Source of the DNA: Gordonia shandongensis DSM 45094
GTDB lineage: Bacteria > Actinomycetota > Actinomycetes > Mycobacteriales > Mycobacteriaceae
Direction of reading: 5' to 3'
Length of the DNA stretch: 64,000 nt
Assembly (NCBI RefSeq): GCF_000423025.1
Contig: NZ_AUHE01000001.1
Coordinates: 124,001-188,000 of the forward strand
This document shows, piece after piece, positions 10,458-19,563 of the stretch (position 1 is the stretch's first letter; every line of letters starts with the position of its first letter). The position numbers and the translations under genes were made by a program. The notes under the pieces are model-generated. The model searched no databases. It had not been told where the DNA came from and worked only from the letters and a program-made list of their open reading frames with translations.

Positions 10458-11138
10458 TCAGCCCGCCTCGTGCACGTCGGCGAGCAGGTCGCGGGCGGCC
10501 GCCCGGGCCGCCGCGGCGTCGCCGGCGATCACGGCGTCCACCAACTCCGTGTGGATCGCCTCGTGGGACCGGCCGACGCCGATGTGCCGTTGGGCGATCA
10601 TCGTCCGGAGCGCGGGGAGCAGCAGGTCGTAGAACTCGAGGTACACGGCGTTGTGACTGGCCGCGACCACGAGCCGATGGAGATCGGCGTCGGCGCCGGC
10701 CGCCTCCTCCCGCGAGTCGGCGTCGTCCACCGAGGTCGGCCGCCACAGCCGGTTGCGGCGAGTCAGACACTCGCGCAGCGCCGCGACGTCGGCGTCGTCA
10801 CGCCGTGCGGCCGCCAGTCCGGCGGCGTTCACCTCCAACGCCTCGCGCAGTTCGAGGAGATCCCGGCGATTGGCGGTGGCGAAGAAGTCGCTGAAGGCGA
10901 CCTCCTGCTCGTCGGTGCCGACCACGTAGGTCCCCGACCCCTGCCTGCGCTCGAGCAGACCGGCGTGGACGAGCGACTGCACCGCCTCGCGCACCGTGTT
11001 GCGCGCCGTACCCGTCATCTCGCAGAGCGCCGGCTCGGTCGGGATGCGTTCCCCGAGTGCCCAGCGACCTGAGGCGATCTCGGCCCGCAACTGGCCGGTC
11101 ACCTGCGCGATGAGACTCTGGCGCTTCACCGTCTGCAT
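10458..11138 (-). CDS. GntR-family regulator, FCD (FadR-type) subclass
   Basis: 226 residues from the ATG giving MQTVKRQSL. The N-terminal winged helix-turn-helix has the GntR pattern ASGRWALGERIPTE, then TVREAVQSLVHAGLLERRQG, then GTYVV. The all-helical C-terminal domain has the FCD ligand/metal-binding signature with ADLHRLVVAASHN. It is divergent from the MFS transporter across a 56-bp gap holding a palindrome, so it probably represses the transporter and itself. The effector is unknown; FCD regulators usually sense small organic acids. Confidence 0.88.
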   Translation of the reverse strand: MQTVKRQSLIAQVTGQLRAEIASGRWALGERIPTEPALCEMTGTARNTVREAVQSLVHAGLLERRQGSGTYVVGTDEQEVAFSDFFATANRRDLLELREALEVNAAGLAAARRDDADVAALRECLTRRNRLWRPTSVDDADSREEAAGADADLHRLVVAASHNAVYLEFYDLLLPALRTMIAQRHIGVGRSHEAIHTELVDAVIAGDAAAARAAARDLLADVHEAG

Positions 11139-11157
11139 GCCGCGAGTGTAGATCACA

Positions 11158-11187
11158 TTGCCCAAATAGGACCATTCATCCTACGAT
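11158..11187 (+). promoter_or_regulatory. Promoter and candidate GntR operator upstream of MFS gene
   Basis: TTGCCC (11158-11163) and TACGAT (11182-11187) are spaced 18 bases apart. The last T of TACGAT is seven bases before the transporter ATG, so the transcript would be leaderless. Between the hexamers sits an inverted repeat TAGGA-N7-TCCTA (11167-11183), well placed for repression by the divergent GntR protein. Confidence 0.5.
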
Positions 11188-11194
11188 TCATGGA

Positions 11195-12496
11195 ATGACG
11201 ACGCCCCACCCCACCGCAGCCGGCGCAACGCAGAACAGGTCGGCGATCCCGTCCCACGTGTGGCGCGGCCGCGCGATCGTCCTGATCGCGCTCATCGTCT
11301 TCGCGTTCTCACTGCGCACCGCCGTCACATCCATCACCCCGCTGCTCGGCCGGATCTCCGACGACATCGGCTTCGGAACGGCCGTCAACGGCGTCATCGG
11401 CATGCTCCCGACACTGATGTTCGGGCTCGCCGGCGTCCTCTCCCCCGGACTCGGCCGACGATTCGGGATCGAACAGTTCACCTTCGTCGCCGTGATCCTC
11501 ACCGGCGTGGGCCTGGTGACCCGATCGTTCGCGACCGACGTGTGGTCGCTGCTCATCACCTCGTGCATCGCACTGTTCGGCATGGGCGTCGGCAACATCC
11601 TCATCCCGCCGCTGGTGAAGCGTTACTTCACCGATCGGATCGCGACGGTCAGCACCGTCTACATCACCTTCGTGCAACTCGGCACCATCATCCCGGCCGC
11701 CGTCGCCGTCCCCGCCGCCGACGCGGCGGACTGGCGCTGGTCGCTCGGCATGTGGGCGCTCGTCCCCCTGCTCGCCGTGTTCCCGTGGGTGTGGGTGGTG
11801 CGGGAACGCGTGCGCACCCGGCGGTCGATGGCCGACCTGCCCGCCGACGCCCGGCCGGCGGCGGCACCCGACACCCGCCTGCCCGTCTGGCGCGGATCCA
11901 TCGCCTGGGGCCTGGCGCTGATGTTCGGCATGACGTCCCTGATGACCTACGCCATGTTCACCTGGATCCCGTCGATCATCGAGGACGCCGGCGGCAGCGA
12001 GTCCCTCGGCGGGACAACGGTCGCCGTCTTCTCCGCCGTCGGCTTCATCGGCACGCTCGTCGCCCCCACGCTGTGCGCCCGCTTCGCCAACCCCTTCCCC
12101 TTCGCGATCCTGTTCGGCCTGTGCTGGCTGGTCGGCTTCTCCGGGTTCCTGTGGGCGCCGCTGACCGCGCCGTGGCTGTGGGCACTGTTCTGCGGCATCG
12201 GGCCCACCACCTTCCCGATGGCCCTCACCCTCATCAACCTGCGCACCCGCACCAGCGCCGGATCGTCGTCGATCTCCGGCTTCGGCCAGGGCGTCGGATA
12301 CCTGCTCGCCTGCGCCGGCCCCCTCCTGTTCGGCGTCCTGCACGATGCGACCGGCGGCTGGGCCGTACCCTTCGGATTCCTCACCGCGACCGTCGGCGTG
12401 ATGCTCGTCGGCGCCTGGTTCATCTGCCGTCCGCGATACTTGGAGGACCAGCTCCTCGGGGAGGAACGGACCCTCGGGGAGGAACGGGTCGTCTGA
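11195..12496 (+). CDS. MFS transporter, CynX/NimT (cyanate/nitroimidazole) type
   Basis: 433 residues with about 12 hydrophobic segments. The first helix reads FSLRTAVTSITPLLGRI and is followed by GVIGMLPTLMFGLAG, the pattern of CynX/NimT transporters, whose members include cyanate and 2-nitroimidazole permeases. A hydrophilic loop near residues 205-225 separates the two six-helix halves. No Shine-Dalgarno is visible; the ATG probably lies at the 5' end of the mRNA. The charged C-terminal tail contains a repeated LGEER(T/V) motif (LLGEERTLGEERVV). The actual substrate is unknown. Confidence 0.82.
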   Translation: MTTPHPTAAGATQNRSAIPSHVWRGRAIVLIALIVFAFSLRTAVTSITPLLGRISDDIGFGTAVNGVIGMLPTLMFGLAGVLSPGLGRRFGIEQFTFVAVILTGVGLVTRSFATDVWSLLITSCIALFGMGVGNILIPPLVKRYFTDRIATVSTVYITFVQLGTIIPAAVAVPAADAADWRWSLGMWALVPLLAVFPWVWVVRERVRTRRSMADLPADARPAAAPDTRLPVWRGSIAWGLALMFGMTSLMTYAMFTWIPSIIEDAGGSESLGGTTVAVFSAVGFIGTLVAPTLCARFANPFPFAILFGLCWLVGFSGFLWAPLTAPWLWALFCGIGPTTFPMALTLINLRTRTSAGSSSISGFGQGVGYLLACAGPLLFGVLHDATGGWAVPFGFLTATVGVMLVGAWFICRPRYLEDQLLGEERTLGEERVV

Positions 12497-12537
12497 CCCA
12501 CGACGCCGCGGCGCACAGGCCGCGACAGGAGGATCCG

Positions 12538-13890
12538 ATGGGCATCACCGTCACCGGAGTCGTCGACGAACCGATCGCGGAGGTGTTCGCCTGGCACGGC
12601 CGCCCCGGGGCGCTCACCCGGCTGATCCCGCCGTGGCAGCCGATGCGACCACTCGCCGAAGCCGACTCCCTCGCCGACGGTCGCGCCCTACTCGGCCTCC
12701 CGCTCGGGCTCCGCTGGCCGGCCCGCCACGACCCCGACGCCTTCGTCCCCGACCACCGGTTCGCCGACGAACGGGTACGCGACGGGGTGCGGAGCCTGCC
12801 GCCGGCACTCGCCGGACCGTGGCGGCACGAACACGTCTTCACCGCCGACGGCGCGTGCGGCACCCGGATGACGGACACGGTTCGCACCGCGGTGCCCGCC
12901 CGGGCGCTGCGCGCCACCTTCCGGTTCCGACACCGCCAGGTGGCCGACGACCTCGCCGCCCACCGGACGGCCCGCGAACACGGGCTCGGACCGTCGGTGA
13001 TCGCGGTCAGCGGAGCCACCGGACTCGTCGGCACCCAGCTCTGCGCATTCCTCACCGGCGGCGGGCACCGCGTGATCCGCCTCGTGCGTCGAGCCGCGAC
13101 CGGGCCCGGCGAGCGCACCTGGGATCCCGCGGCCCCGGCCGACGGACTGCTCGACGGGGTCGACGCCGTCATCCACCTCGCCGGCGCCCCGATCGCCGGC
13201 CGCTTCACCGCCCGGCACCGCGCCGCGATCCGCGACAGTCGCGTCGAACCGACCCGCCTGCTCGCGCAGGCCGCGGCGAACGCGACCGACGGCCCCGCGG
13301 TGTTCGCGTGCGCCTCCGCGGTCGGCGTCTACGGACACGACCGCCCCGGCGAACTCCTCGGCGAGACGGCGTCCGCGGGCGACGACTTCCTGGCCGGCGT
13401 GGTCGCCGACTGGGAGGAGGCCACGGAACCCGCTCACCGCGCCGGTCTGCGCACCGCGACCGTGCGCACCGGCATCGTGCAGAGCCCTCTCGGCGGCACC
13501 CTGCGCCTCATGCGTCCGCTGTTCACCCTGGGGCTCGGCGGCCGACTCGGCAGCGGCGAGCAGTGGCTCTCGTGGATCGACCTGGACGATCTGGTCGACG
13601 TCTATCACCGGGTGCTGTTCGACGACTCGCTGTCCGGCCCGGTGAACGCCACCGCACCGACGCCGGTCACCGCCGACGAGTACGCGCGAACGCTCGGCGC
13701 CGTCCTGCGCCGTCCCGCCGTGCTCCCCACTCCCGCCTTCGGACCGCGCCTGATCCTCGGCGCTCAGGGCGCCCGTGAGCTGGCGCTCGCCGACCAACGG
13801 GCCGTCCCGGACGCACTGTCGGCGCGCGGACACCACTTCCGCCGACCGACACTCCGCGACTGTCTGGCCCACCAGCTCGGCCGCAGCTGA
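12538..13890 (+). CDS. TIGR01777-family NAD(P)-binding epimerase with N-terminal SRPBCC domain
   Basis: 450 residues started at the ATG preceded by aggaggatccg. Residues 1-150 form a START/SRPBCC-like domain (AWHGRPGALTRLIPPW). The rest is an atypical short-chain dehydrogenase with the nucleotide-binding GATGLVGTQL, the VIHLAGAPIAG segment, and the family's SSAVGVYG-type region (here CASAVGVYG), plus WLSWIDLDDL. This two-domain arrangement is typical of the actinobacterial TIGR01777 branch, whose cellular role is not established. It follows the transporter by 41 bp and may be co-transcribed. Confidence 0.85.
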   Translation: MGITVTGVVDEPIAEVFAWHGRPGALTRLIPPWQPMRPLAEADSLADGRALLGLPLGLRWPARHDPDAFVPDHRFADERVRDGVRSLPPALAGPWRHEHVFTADGACGTRMTDTVRTAVPARALRATFRFRHRQVADDLAAHRTAREHGLGPSVIAVSGATGLVGTQLCAFLTGGGHRVIRLVRRAATGPGERTWDPAAPADGLLDGVDAVIHLAGAPIAGRFTARHRAAIRDSRVEPTRLLAQAAANATDGPAVFACASAVGVYGHDRPGELLGETASAGDDFLAGVVADWEEATEPAHRAGLRTATVRTGIVQSPLGGTLRLMRPLFTLGLGGRLGSGEQWLSWIDLDDLVDVYHRVLFDDSLSGPVNATAPTPVTADEYARTLGAVLRRPAVLPTPAFGPRLILGAQGARELALADQRAVPDALSARGHHFRRPTLRDCLAHQLGRS

Positions 13891-13926
13891 CGGGCCGGCC
13901 GGACCGCCCCGGATCAGTCAGAGCGT

Positions 13927-14811
13927 TCAGTCGGCGACCGAGTGCGGCAGCGTCACCGATCCGGGCGCGACGGACGCGGGTCGCGACGGCGGCGGCACCA
14001 TCGGCCCCACATCGCCGTCCGGCGCGGTGTCGAGATCGACCATCACCGGGGCGTGATCGCTCGGCTTGGTGCCCTTGCGGGCCTTGCGGTCCACCCAGGC
14101 GGCGCGTGCCCGCTGCGCCACCGGACCGCCGGCGAGGATGAAGTCGATCCGCATCCCCAGGTCACGATGGAACATGCCCGCCCGATAGTCCCAGTACGTG
14201 TAGATCCGTTCGTCGGGCCACCGGTCGCGGACCACGTCGCGAAGCCCCAGATCCACCAGATCGGCGAACGCCTGCCGCTCGGGTGCCGTCACATGCGTGT
14301 GGCCCACGAACGCCTCGGGATCGAAGGCGTCCGCGTCGGCGGGGATGATGTTGTAGTCGCCGCACACCATCGTCGTGTCCGCCTCCCCGGCGACCGCGTC
14401 GCGCAAGGACGACAGCCAGGCGAGTTTGTACCGGTAGTGATCCGAGTCGACGCTGCGTCCGTTCGGCACGTACACCGAGTGGATGCGAACCCCGTCGCAG
14501 ACCGCCGACACCGCGCGCCCCTCCGGCTCGCCGTCCGGGTCGGGAAAGCCGGGGACGCCGGGGAAGGCGACGCGCACATCGTCGAGACCCACCCGGCTCA
14601 GGAGCGCGACACCGTTCCACTGCCCCTGGCCGGCGTGCGCGAACCGGTACCCCCGCGCCGCCAGTTCGTCACCCAGTTCGGCGGCGAACACCTCGTCGGA
14701 CACCTTGGTCTCCTGCAGGCAGACGACGTCGGGCTCCCGTTCGTCGAGCCACGGCAGCAGTCGGGCGGAACGCTGCCGCACCGAGTTCACATTCCAGGTC
14801 GCCACTCGCAT
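13927..14811 (-). CDS. xthA: Exodeoxyribonuclease III (AP endonuclease)
   Basis: 294 residues from the ATG giving MRVATWNVNSVRQR. Catalytic motifs of the ExoIII/EEP fold are LQETK (metal-binding Glu), YVPNGR, GDYNI (Asp/Asn), RIDFIL and SDHAPV (catalytic Asp-His). The enzyme cleaves DNA at abasic sites and removes 3' blocks during base excision repair. The C-terminus carries about 30 extra Pro/Ser-rich residues beyond the catalytic core. It is convergent with the epimerase. Confidence 0.93.
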   Translation of the reverse strand: MRVATWNVNSVRQRSARLLPWLDEREPDVVCLQETKVSDEVFAAELGDELAARGYRFAHAGQGQWNGVALLSRVGLDDVRVAFPGVPGFPDPDGEPEGRAVSAVCDGVRIHSVYVPNGRSVDSDHYRYKLAWLSSLRDAVAGEADTTMVCGDYNIIPADADAFDPEAFVGHTHVTAPERQAFADLVDLGLRDVVRDRWPDERIYTYWDYRAGMFHRDLGMRIDFILAGGPVAQRARAAWVDRKARKGTKPSDHAPVMVDLDTAPDGDVGPMVPPPSRPASVAPGSVTLPHSVAD

Positions 14812-14894
14812 GGCTTCACCGTAGCCGGGCCGCATCGAGACCCCGCACGGGCGACCCGATCGACTCGGACGGTGATCCATGCCACAGTGGAGTC

Positions 14895-16505
14895 GTGCGA
14901 GCCGAGCTCCCCCAGCGTCCCGTGATCGCCGCCGCGTGGCAGCGCGCCGGCCGCGCCGGCCTGCGCCCCGACGCCCGTCCCGAACCGCTCCTGCACGACG
15001 TCGAGACCGCCGACCCGCTGCTCGACGCCGCGCGCCCCGTCCTCGAACGGGCCGCGACCATCCTCACCGGGACCGACACCGCACTGCTGCTCGTCGACAG
15101 TCAGTGCCGGATGGTGTCGCGCGTCACGGCCGGGACGACCCTCGAGGGGCGCCTCGAGCAGGCCGGCGTGATCCGCGGCGCCGCCTTCGACGAATCTCAG
15201 ATGGGCACGACGGCGCTGGGCACCACCGCCGAGGTCCGCGGCGACCTCATCATCAACGGCACCGAGCACTACCTCGAGCAGTTCAAGAAGCTCAGCTGCT
15301 TCGGCCGGCCGATCATCCACCCCGCCACGCGCCGGCTCGCCGGAATCATCTGCATGACCGAGGTCGCCCCGCAGGTCAACCCGCTGTCGGTTCCGCTGAT
15401 CCGCGGCCTCGTCGACGACATCGCCGAACGGCTCCGCGACCGCTCGCACTCCGATCACCGCGCGGTGATCGCCCACTTCCACCGCGCATCCACCCGCCGC
15501 GACATCGCGATCGCCGCCGTGGGCGACGACCTCCAGCTCACGAACGCCCTGGCCGCAGAACTGCTCGCACCCGGCGACTTCGGAACGCTCCGGACGATGG
15601 TCACCGACACGTCCGACGCCGAACGCACGGTCACCCTCGTCTCGGGGCTCGACGCCGACGTGTGGGTCGACCGCGTCGACGGCGTCCGACATGCCGCGGT
15701 CTTCCACATCCGTCCGCGCGTGGCCGTTCCGGAGGTCGACGCCGTCGCGGCCGCCGCGCCGCCCCGGACGGCCCAGACCGTGGCGGTGTGCGGTGAGCCG
15801 GGCACCGGCCGCTCCACCCACGCCCGCAGCCTGCTGCCCGATGCCGTGGTGGTCGACGTCGCGTCGGCGCTCCTGGACGGCTCCGGTCCCGACCTCGCCG
15901 GGGCGGTCCGCCGCGCCCGGTCCGCGGGGCGTGGACTCATCGTCGACGGCGCGGACCTGCTCGACGACCGCTCGATGCGACTCGCCCAGGCCGCGTTGGC
16001 CGCGGACGATCCGTCGTCGCCGCCGATCGTCCTCGTCTCGGAGCCGCCGACGGCCGCCGCACCGGTGCTCGCCGCCACCGTCGCCTGCTGCCGGCGCCGC
16101 GTCACGCTCCCCCCGCTTCGGCAGCGCACCGGAGAGCTCGCCGCGCTCAGCCACCGACTGCTGGCGGCGATCGACCCGGCCCTGCGGCTGGCGCCCGACG
16201 CGGCCGATGCCCTCGCCTCCCAGGAGTGGCCGGGAAACCTCACCGAACTCGGCATCGTGCTCGACGCCGCCGCCACCGTCGCCCTCGCCCGCGGCAGTCG
16301 GCAGGTGGCGGCCGCCGACCTGCCCGACGGTTACCGCAGCAGCAGCCGCGCATCACGCCTCATGGGCATGGAGCAGGCCGAGCGGCAGGCGATCATCGAG
16401 GCGCTCGATGCGAGTGGCGGTAACAAATCGCACGCCGCGAAGTCGCTCGGCGTCTCCCGCACCACCCTGTACGCCCGGATCCGGGCCCTCGGCATCAACC
16501 GCTGA
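14895..16505 (+). CDS. GAF/Fis-type transcriptional activator (AcoR-like) without sigma-54 motif
   Basis: 536 residues. An N-terminal GAF sensory region (about 30-190) contains the ESQMGTTALGT and SCFGRPIIHPATRRLAGIIC patterns of AcoR-type activators. A central region keeps a P-loop-like GEPGTGRST (Arg where Lys is expected) but has no GAFTGA loop, so it cannot contact sigma-54 in the usual way. A Fis-type helix-turn-helix (SHAAKSLGVSRTTLYARI) ends the protein. Homologues in actinobacteria sit beside alcohol and alkane oxidation genes. It lies 156 bp upstream of the aldehyde/alcohol dehydrogenase pair on the same strand, so it probably activates them. A CACAGT hexamer six bases before the GTG may be a leaderless -10. 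Confidence 0.85.
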   Translation: MRAELPQRPVIAAAWQRAGRAGLRPDARPEPLLHDVETADPLLDAARPVLERAATILTGTDTALLLVDSQCRMVSRVTAGTTLEGRLEQAGVIRGAAFDESQMGTTALGTTAEVRGDLIINGTEHYLEQFKKLSCFGRPIIHPATRRLAGIICMTEVAPQVNPLSVPLIRGLVDDIAERLRDRSHSDHRAVIAHFHRASTRRDIAIAAVGDDLQLTNALAAELLAPGDFGTLRTMVTDTSDAERTVTLVSGLDADVWVDRVDGVRHAAVFHIRPRVAVPEVDAVAAAAPPRTAQTVAVCGEPGTGRSTHARSLLPDAVVVDVASALLDGSGPDLAGAVRRARSAGRGLIVDGADLLDDRSMRLAQAALAADDPSSPPIVLVSEPPTAAAPVLAATVACCRRRVTLPPLRQRTGELAALSHRLLAAIDPALRLAPDAADALASQEWPGNLTELGIVLDAAATVALARGSRQVAAADLPDGYRSSSRASRLMGMEQAERQAIIEALDASGGNKSHAAKSLGVSRTTLYARIRALGINR

Positions 16506-16532
16506 CCGCGAGTCGACCGCCGGATCGTCCAC

Positions 16533-16615
16533 CTGTTCAGTCGCACTGTTCAGTTTCCGGACACGGCGGGGCCGCCGAAACCGGGGATAAAGGAAGCACG
16601 CCACCAAACGTGGCG
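16533..16615 (+). promoter_or_regulatory. Candidate activator sites upstream of aldehyde/alcohol dehydrogenase operon
   Basis: The 156-bp gap after the activator holds ctgttcagt twice, 13 bases apart (16533-16541 and 16546-16554). It also holds the inverted repeat CGGCGG-GG-CCGCCG (16564-16577) and a further one, CGCCAC-caaac-GTGGCG (16599-16615). One of these could be the site of the upstream Fis-type activator. No clean -35/-10 pair was found. Confidence 0.4.
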
Positions 16616-16661
16616 CACATCACTTGAACGCTTCGTTTCGACCCGCATCACAGGAGGCCCC

Positions 16662-18161
16662 ATGACCGCCACGCTCGACACCACCCTGCTTCCCGAGGTC
16701 GCCGACTTCGTCTCCCGCGATCGTCAGATGCTCATCGGCGGTCAGTGGGTCGACGCCGCGTCGGGGCGCTCGTTCGCCACCCACGATCCGGCGACCGGTC
16801 AGATCATCACGAACGTCCCGCACGGTGAGGCCGCCGACATCGACCGCGCCGTCGCCGCCGCCCGCGCCGCCTACGAGGGCCCGTGGGGCCGGATGCGACC
16901 CAACGAGCGCGAGCGTCTGATCTGGCGCGTGGGCGACATCCTCTCCGAACGCGCCGAGATCTTCGGCCAGCTCGAAGCCCTCGACAACGGGAAGTCCGTC
17001 GCGATCGCGACTGCCGTCGACGTCGCATGGTCGGCCGACGTGTGGCGCTACAACGCGGGTCTGGCCACCAAGATCACCGGCTCCTCGGTGACCCCGTCGA
17101 TGCCGTTCGCGAGCCCGGACCTCGACTTCCACGCCTACACCCGCCGCGAGTCGATCGGCGTGTGCGGGCAGATCGTGCCGTGGAACTTCCCGATCCTGAT
17201 GGCGACGTGGAAGCTGGCCCCGGCACTCGCCGCAGGCAACACCGTCGTCCTCAAACCGGCGGAGCAGACGCCCCTGAGCGCACTGATGCTGGCCGCGGTC
17301 TTCGAGGAGGCCGGCTTCCCGCCCGGCGTGGTCAACGTCGTCACCGGTTTCGGCGACGCCGGTGCCGCACTGTCGGCGCACAACGGCGTCGACAAGGTGG
17401 CGTTCACCGGATCCACCGAGGTCGGAAAGAAGATCGTCCAGGCATCCACCGGCAACCTGAAGAAGGTGTCGCTGGAGCTCGGCGGCAAGAGCCCCAACAT
17501 CGTCTTCGCCGACGCCGACATCGAGGCAGCCGTCGCCGGGTCGGTGGCCGCGTGGATGTTCAACCACGGCCAGTGCTGCGTGGCGGGCACTCGCCTGTTC
17601 GTGCAGCGCAGCATCTTCGACGAGTTCACCCAGGCCGTCGCCGACGCCGCCGCGCAGGCGAAGATCGGCCCCGGCCTCGATCCGACCACCGAATTGGGTC
17701 CGCTGGTCTCGCAGGAGCAGTTCGATCGGGTCAACAGCTACATCCAGCAGGGGTTGGCCGACGGCGCCCGCGCACTCACCGGCGGAAACCGGTGGGGCGA
17801 TCAGGGCTACTTCATCGAGCCGACCGTGTTCGTGGACGTGAAGCCCGAGTTCTCGATCGTCGAGGAGGAGATCTTCGGGCCGGTCGTCGCGGCGCTTCCG
17901 TTCGACGATGAGGACGACATCGCCGCGGCCGCCAACGACTCGATCTACGGACTGGCCGCCGGGATCTGGACCAAGGACCTCTCGAAGGCCCACCGCACCG
18001 CGGCCCGCGTGCAGGCGGGATCGGTGTGGGTGAACCAGTACAACGGTTTCGACACCGCCCTCCCGTTCGGCGGATTCAAGCAGTCGGGGTGGGGCCGCGA
18101 ACTGGGCGACTCGGCCATCGACCTCTACACGCAGACCAAGTCGGTGAACATCGCGCTCTGA
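16662..18161 (+). CDS. Aldehyde dehydrogenase (NAD+-dependent)
   Basis: 499 residues with caggaggcccc before the ATG. It has the full aldehyde dehydrogenase set: PWNFP, KPAEQTPLSA (cofactor binding), FTGSTEVGKKI, the general-base ELGGKSPN and the nucleophile NHGQCCVAGTR, then EEIFGPV and PFGGFKQSGWGRE. It oxidises aldehydes to carboxylic acids in the cytoplasm. The NDMA-type alcohol dehydrogenase follows 84 bp downstream, so together they convert an alcohol to its acid under the upstream activator. Chain length and identity of the substrate cannot be read. Confidence 0.93.
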   Translation: MTATLDTTLLPEVADFVSRDRQMLIGGQWVDAASGRSFATHDPATGQIITNVPHGEAADIDRAVAAARAAYEGPWGRMRPNERERLIWRVGDILSERAEIFGQLEALDNGKSVAIATAVDVAWSADVWRYNAGLATKITGSSVTPSMPFASPDLDFHAYTRRESIGVCGQIVPWNFPILMATWKLAPALAAGNTVVLKPAEQTPLSALMLAAVFEEAGFPPGVVNVVTGFGDAGAALSAHNGVDKVAFTGSTEVGKKIVQASTGNLKKVSLELGGKSPNIVFADADIEAAVAGSVAAWMFNHGQCCVAGTRLFVQRSIFDEFTQAVADAAAQAKIGPGLDPTTELGPLVSQEQFDRVNSYIQQGLADGARALTGGNRWGDQGYFIEPTVFVDVKPEFSIVEEEIFGPVVAALPFDDEDDIAAAANDSIYGLAAGIWTKDLSKAHRTAARVQAGSVWVNQYNGFDTALPFGGFKQSGWGRELGDSAIDLYTQTKSVNIAL

Positions 18162-18245
18162 CGCGCTCGCCGACGACCACGCTCCCTCCCTTCCCGCTAT
18201 CCCGATTCCACCCGGGCCCGTCGCGGGCCACCCGAAAGGAACCCC

Positions 18246-19355
18246 ATGAAGACGAAAGCAGCAGTCCTCCTCGAAGCCGGTCGACCGTTCGAGATCATGG
18301 AACTCGAACTCGACGGCCCCAAGGAGGGCGAGGTCCTCATCAAGTACACGGCCGCCGGCCTGTGTCACTCCGACCTGCATCTCACCGACGGCGATCTGCC
18401 GCCCCGCTACCCCATCGTGGGCGGTCACGAGGGGTCGGGGATCATTCAGGAGGTGGGGCCGGGCGTCACCAAGGTGAAGCCGGGTGACCACGTGGTGTGC
18501 AGCTTCATCCCGAACTGCGGCACGTGCCGCTACTGCTCCACCGGCCGCCAGAACCTCTGCGACATGGGCGCGACCATCCTCGAGGGTGCGATGCCCGACG
18601 GGACCTTCCGCTTTCACGGGGACGGCATGGATTTCGGCGCCATGTGCATGCTCGGCACGTTCTCCGAGTACGCCACCATCTCCCAGCACTCGGTGGTCAA
18701 GGTCGATGACTGGCTGCCGTTGGAGACCGCGGTCCTCGTCGGCTGCGGTGTCCCCTCGGGGTGGGGAACCGCTGTCAACGCTGGCAATCTGCGTGCCGGC
18801 GACACCGCCGTCATCTACGGGATCGGCGGCCTCGGCATCAATGCCGTGCAGGGCGCGGTGTCGGCGGGCTGCAAGTACGTCGTCGTCGTCGACCCGATCG
18901 AGATGAAGCGCACCGAGGCTCTCAAGTTCGGTGCCACGCACGCCTTCGCCACCGCCGAGGAGGCTCAGGAGAAGGTCACCGAGCTGACGTGGGGCCAGGG
19001 CGCCGACGCCGCACTGATCCTCGTCGGCACGGTCGACGTGCCGGTGGTTCAGGCCGCGACGGCCGTGATCGGCAAGGGCGGAAAGGTGGTCATCACCGGT
19101 CTCGCCGATCCGGCCAAGCTGACCGTCCAGGTGTCGGGTGCCGATCTGACGCTCAACCAGAAGACGATCATGGGCACTCTGTTCGGCTCGATGAATCCGC
19201 AGTACGACATCGTCAAGCTGCTGAGGCTGTACGACGCGGGCGAGTTGAAGCTCGACGAGCTCGTCACCCAGCGGTACTCGCTCGAGGACGTGAACACCGG
19301 GTACGACGATCTGCGCAACGGAAAGAACATGCGCGGGGTGATCATGCACGCGTGA
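18246..19355 (+). CDS. NDMA/mycofactocin-type zinc alcohol dehydrogenase
   Basis: 369 residues of the medium-chain dehydrogenase family. Catalytic zinc ligands are Cys40 (GLCHSDLH) and His61-Glu62 (GGHEGSG). The structural zinc site is Cys91, 94, 97 and 105. The nucleotide-binding loop is GIGGLGINAVQG. The overall pattern, including the MDFGAMCMLGTFSEYA segment and the family-like EDVNTGYDDLRNGKNMRG end, matches the NDMA-dependent alcohol dehydrogenases. Those hold their nicotinamide tightly and are thought to pass electrons to mycofactocin. No mycofactocin biosynthesis genes are in this window. It pairs with the preceding aldehyde dehydrogenase. Confidence 0.88.
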   Translation: MKTKAAVLLEAGRPFEIMELELDGPKEGEVLIKYTAAGLCHSDLHLTDGDLPPRYPIVGGHEGSGIIQEVGPGVTKVKPGDHVVCSFIPNCGTCRYCSTGRQNLCDMGATILEGAMPDGTFRFHGDGMDFGAMCMLGTFSEYATISQHSVVKVDDWLPLETAVLVGCGVPSGWGTAVNAGNLRAGDTAVIYGIGGLGINAVQGAVSAGCKYVVVVDPIEMKRTEALKFGATHAFATAEEAQEKVTELTWGQGADAALILVGTVDVPVVQAATAVIGKGGKVVITGLADPAKLTVQVSGADLTLNQKTIMGTLFGSMNPQYDIVKLLRLYDAGELKLDELVTQRYSLEDVNTGYDDLRNGKNMRGVIMHA

Positions 19356-19394
19356 CCGTGCAGTGATCGTGCACACCTGACCCCGCCACAGACG

Positions 19395-19433
19395 CCGCGG
19401 GTCCGCCGATGATCCCCTCCGGCGGGCCCGCGG
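19395..19433 (+). terminator. Strong hairpin terminator after alcohol dehydrogenase
   Basis: A 13-bp stem CCGCGGGTCCGCC / GGCGGGCCCGCGG (one G-U pair in RNA) with a 13-base loop begins 40 bp after the stop and is followed by ttccatt. It should end the dehydrogenase operon before the HNH gene. Confidence 0.8.
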
Positions 19434-19563
19434 TTCCATTGCGTCGAAGGTCGTCGGGGTGGCCGGCGTTCGGACGTCCGTTTTGTCGGAGGGTCTTGTT
19501 AGTGTCGTGTCACAGCTTCAATAGCAGCGATGAGCTGCAGGAACACGCTAGGGGGTGAGGGTC

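Noticed and set aside
16620-19439. A 939-codon open frame on the minus strand
   Set aside because: It is antisense to the aldehyde and alcohol dehydrogenases; composition follows high-GC codon structure and no domain is visible.
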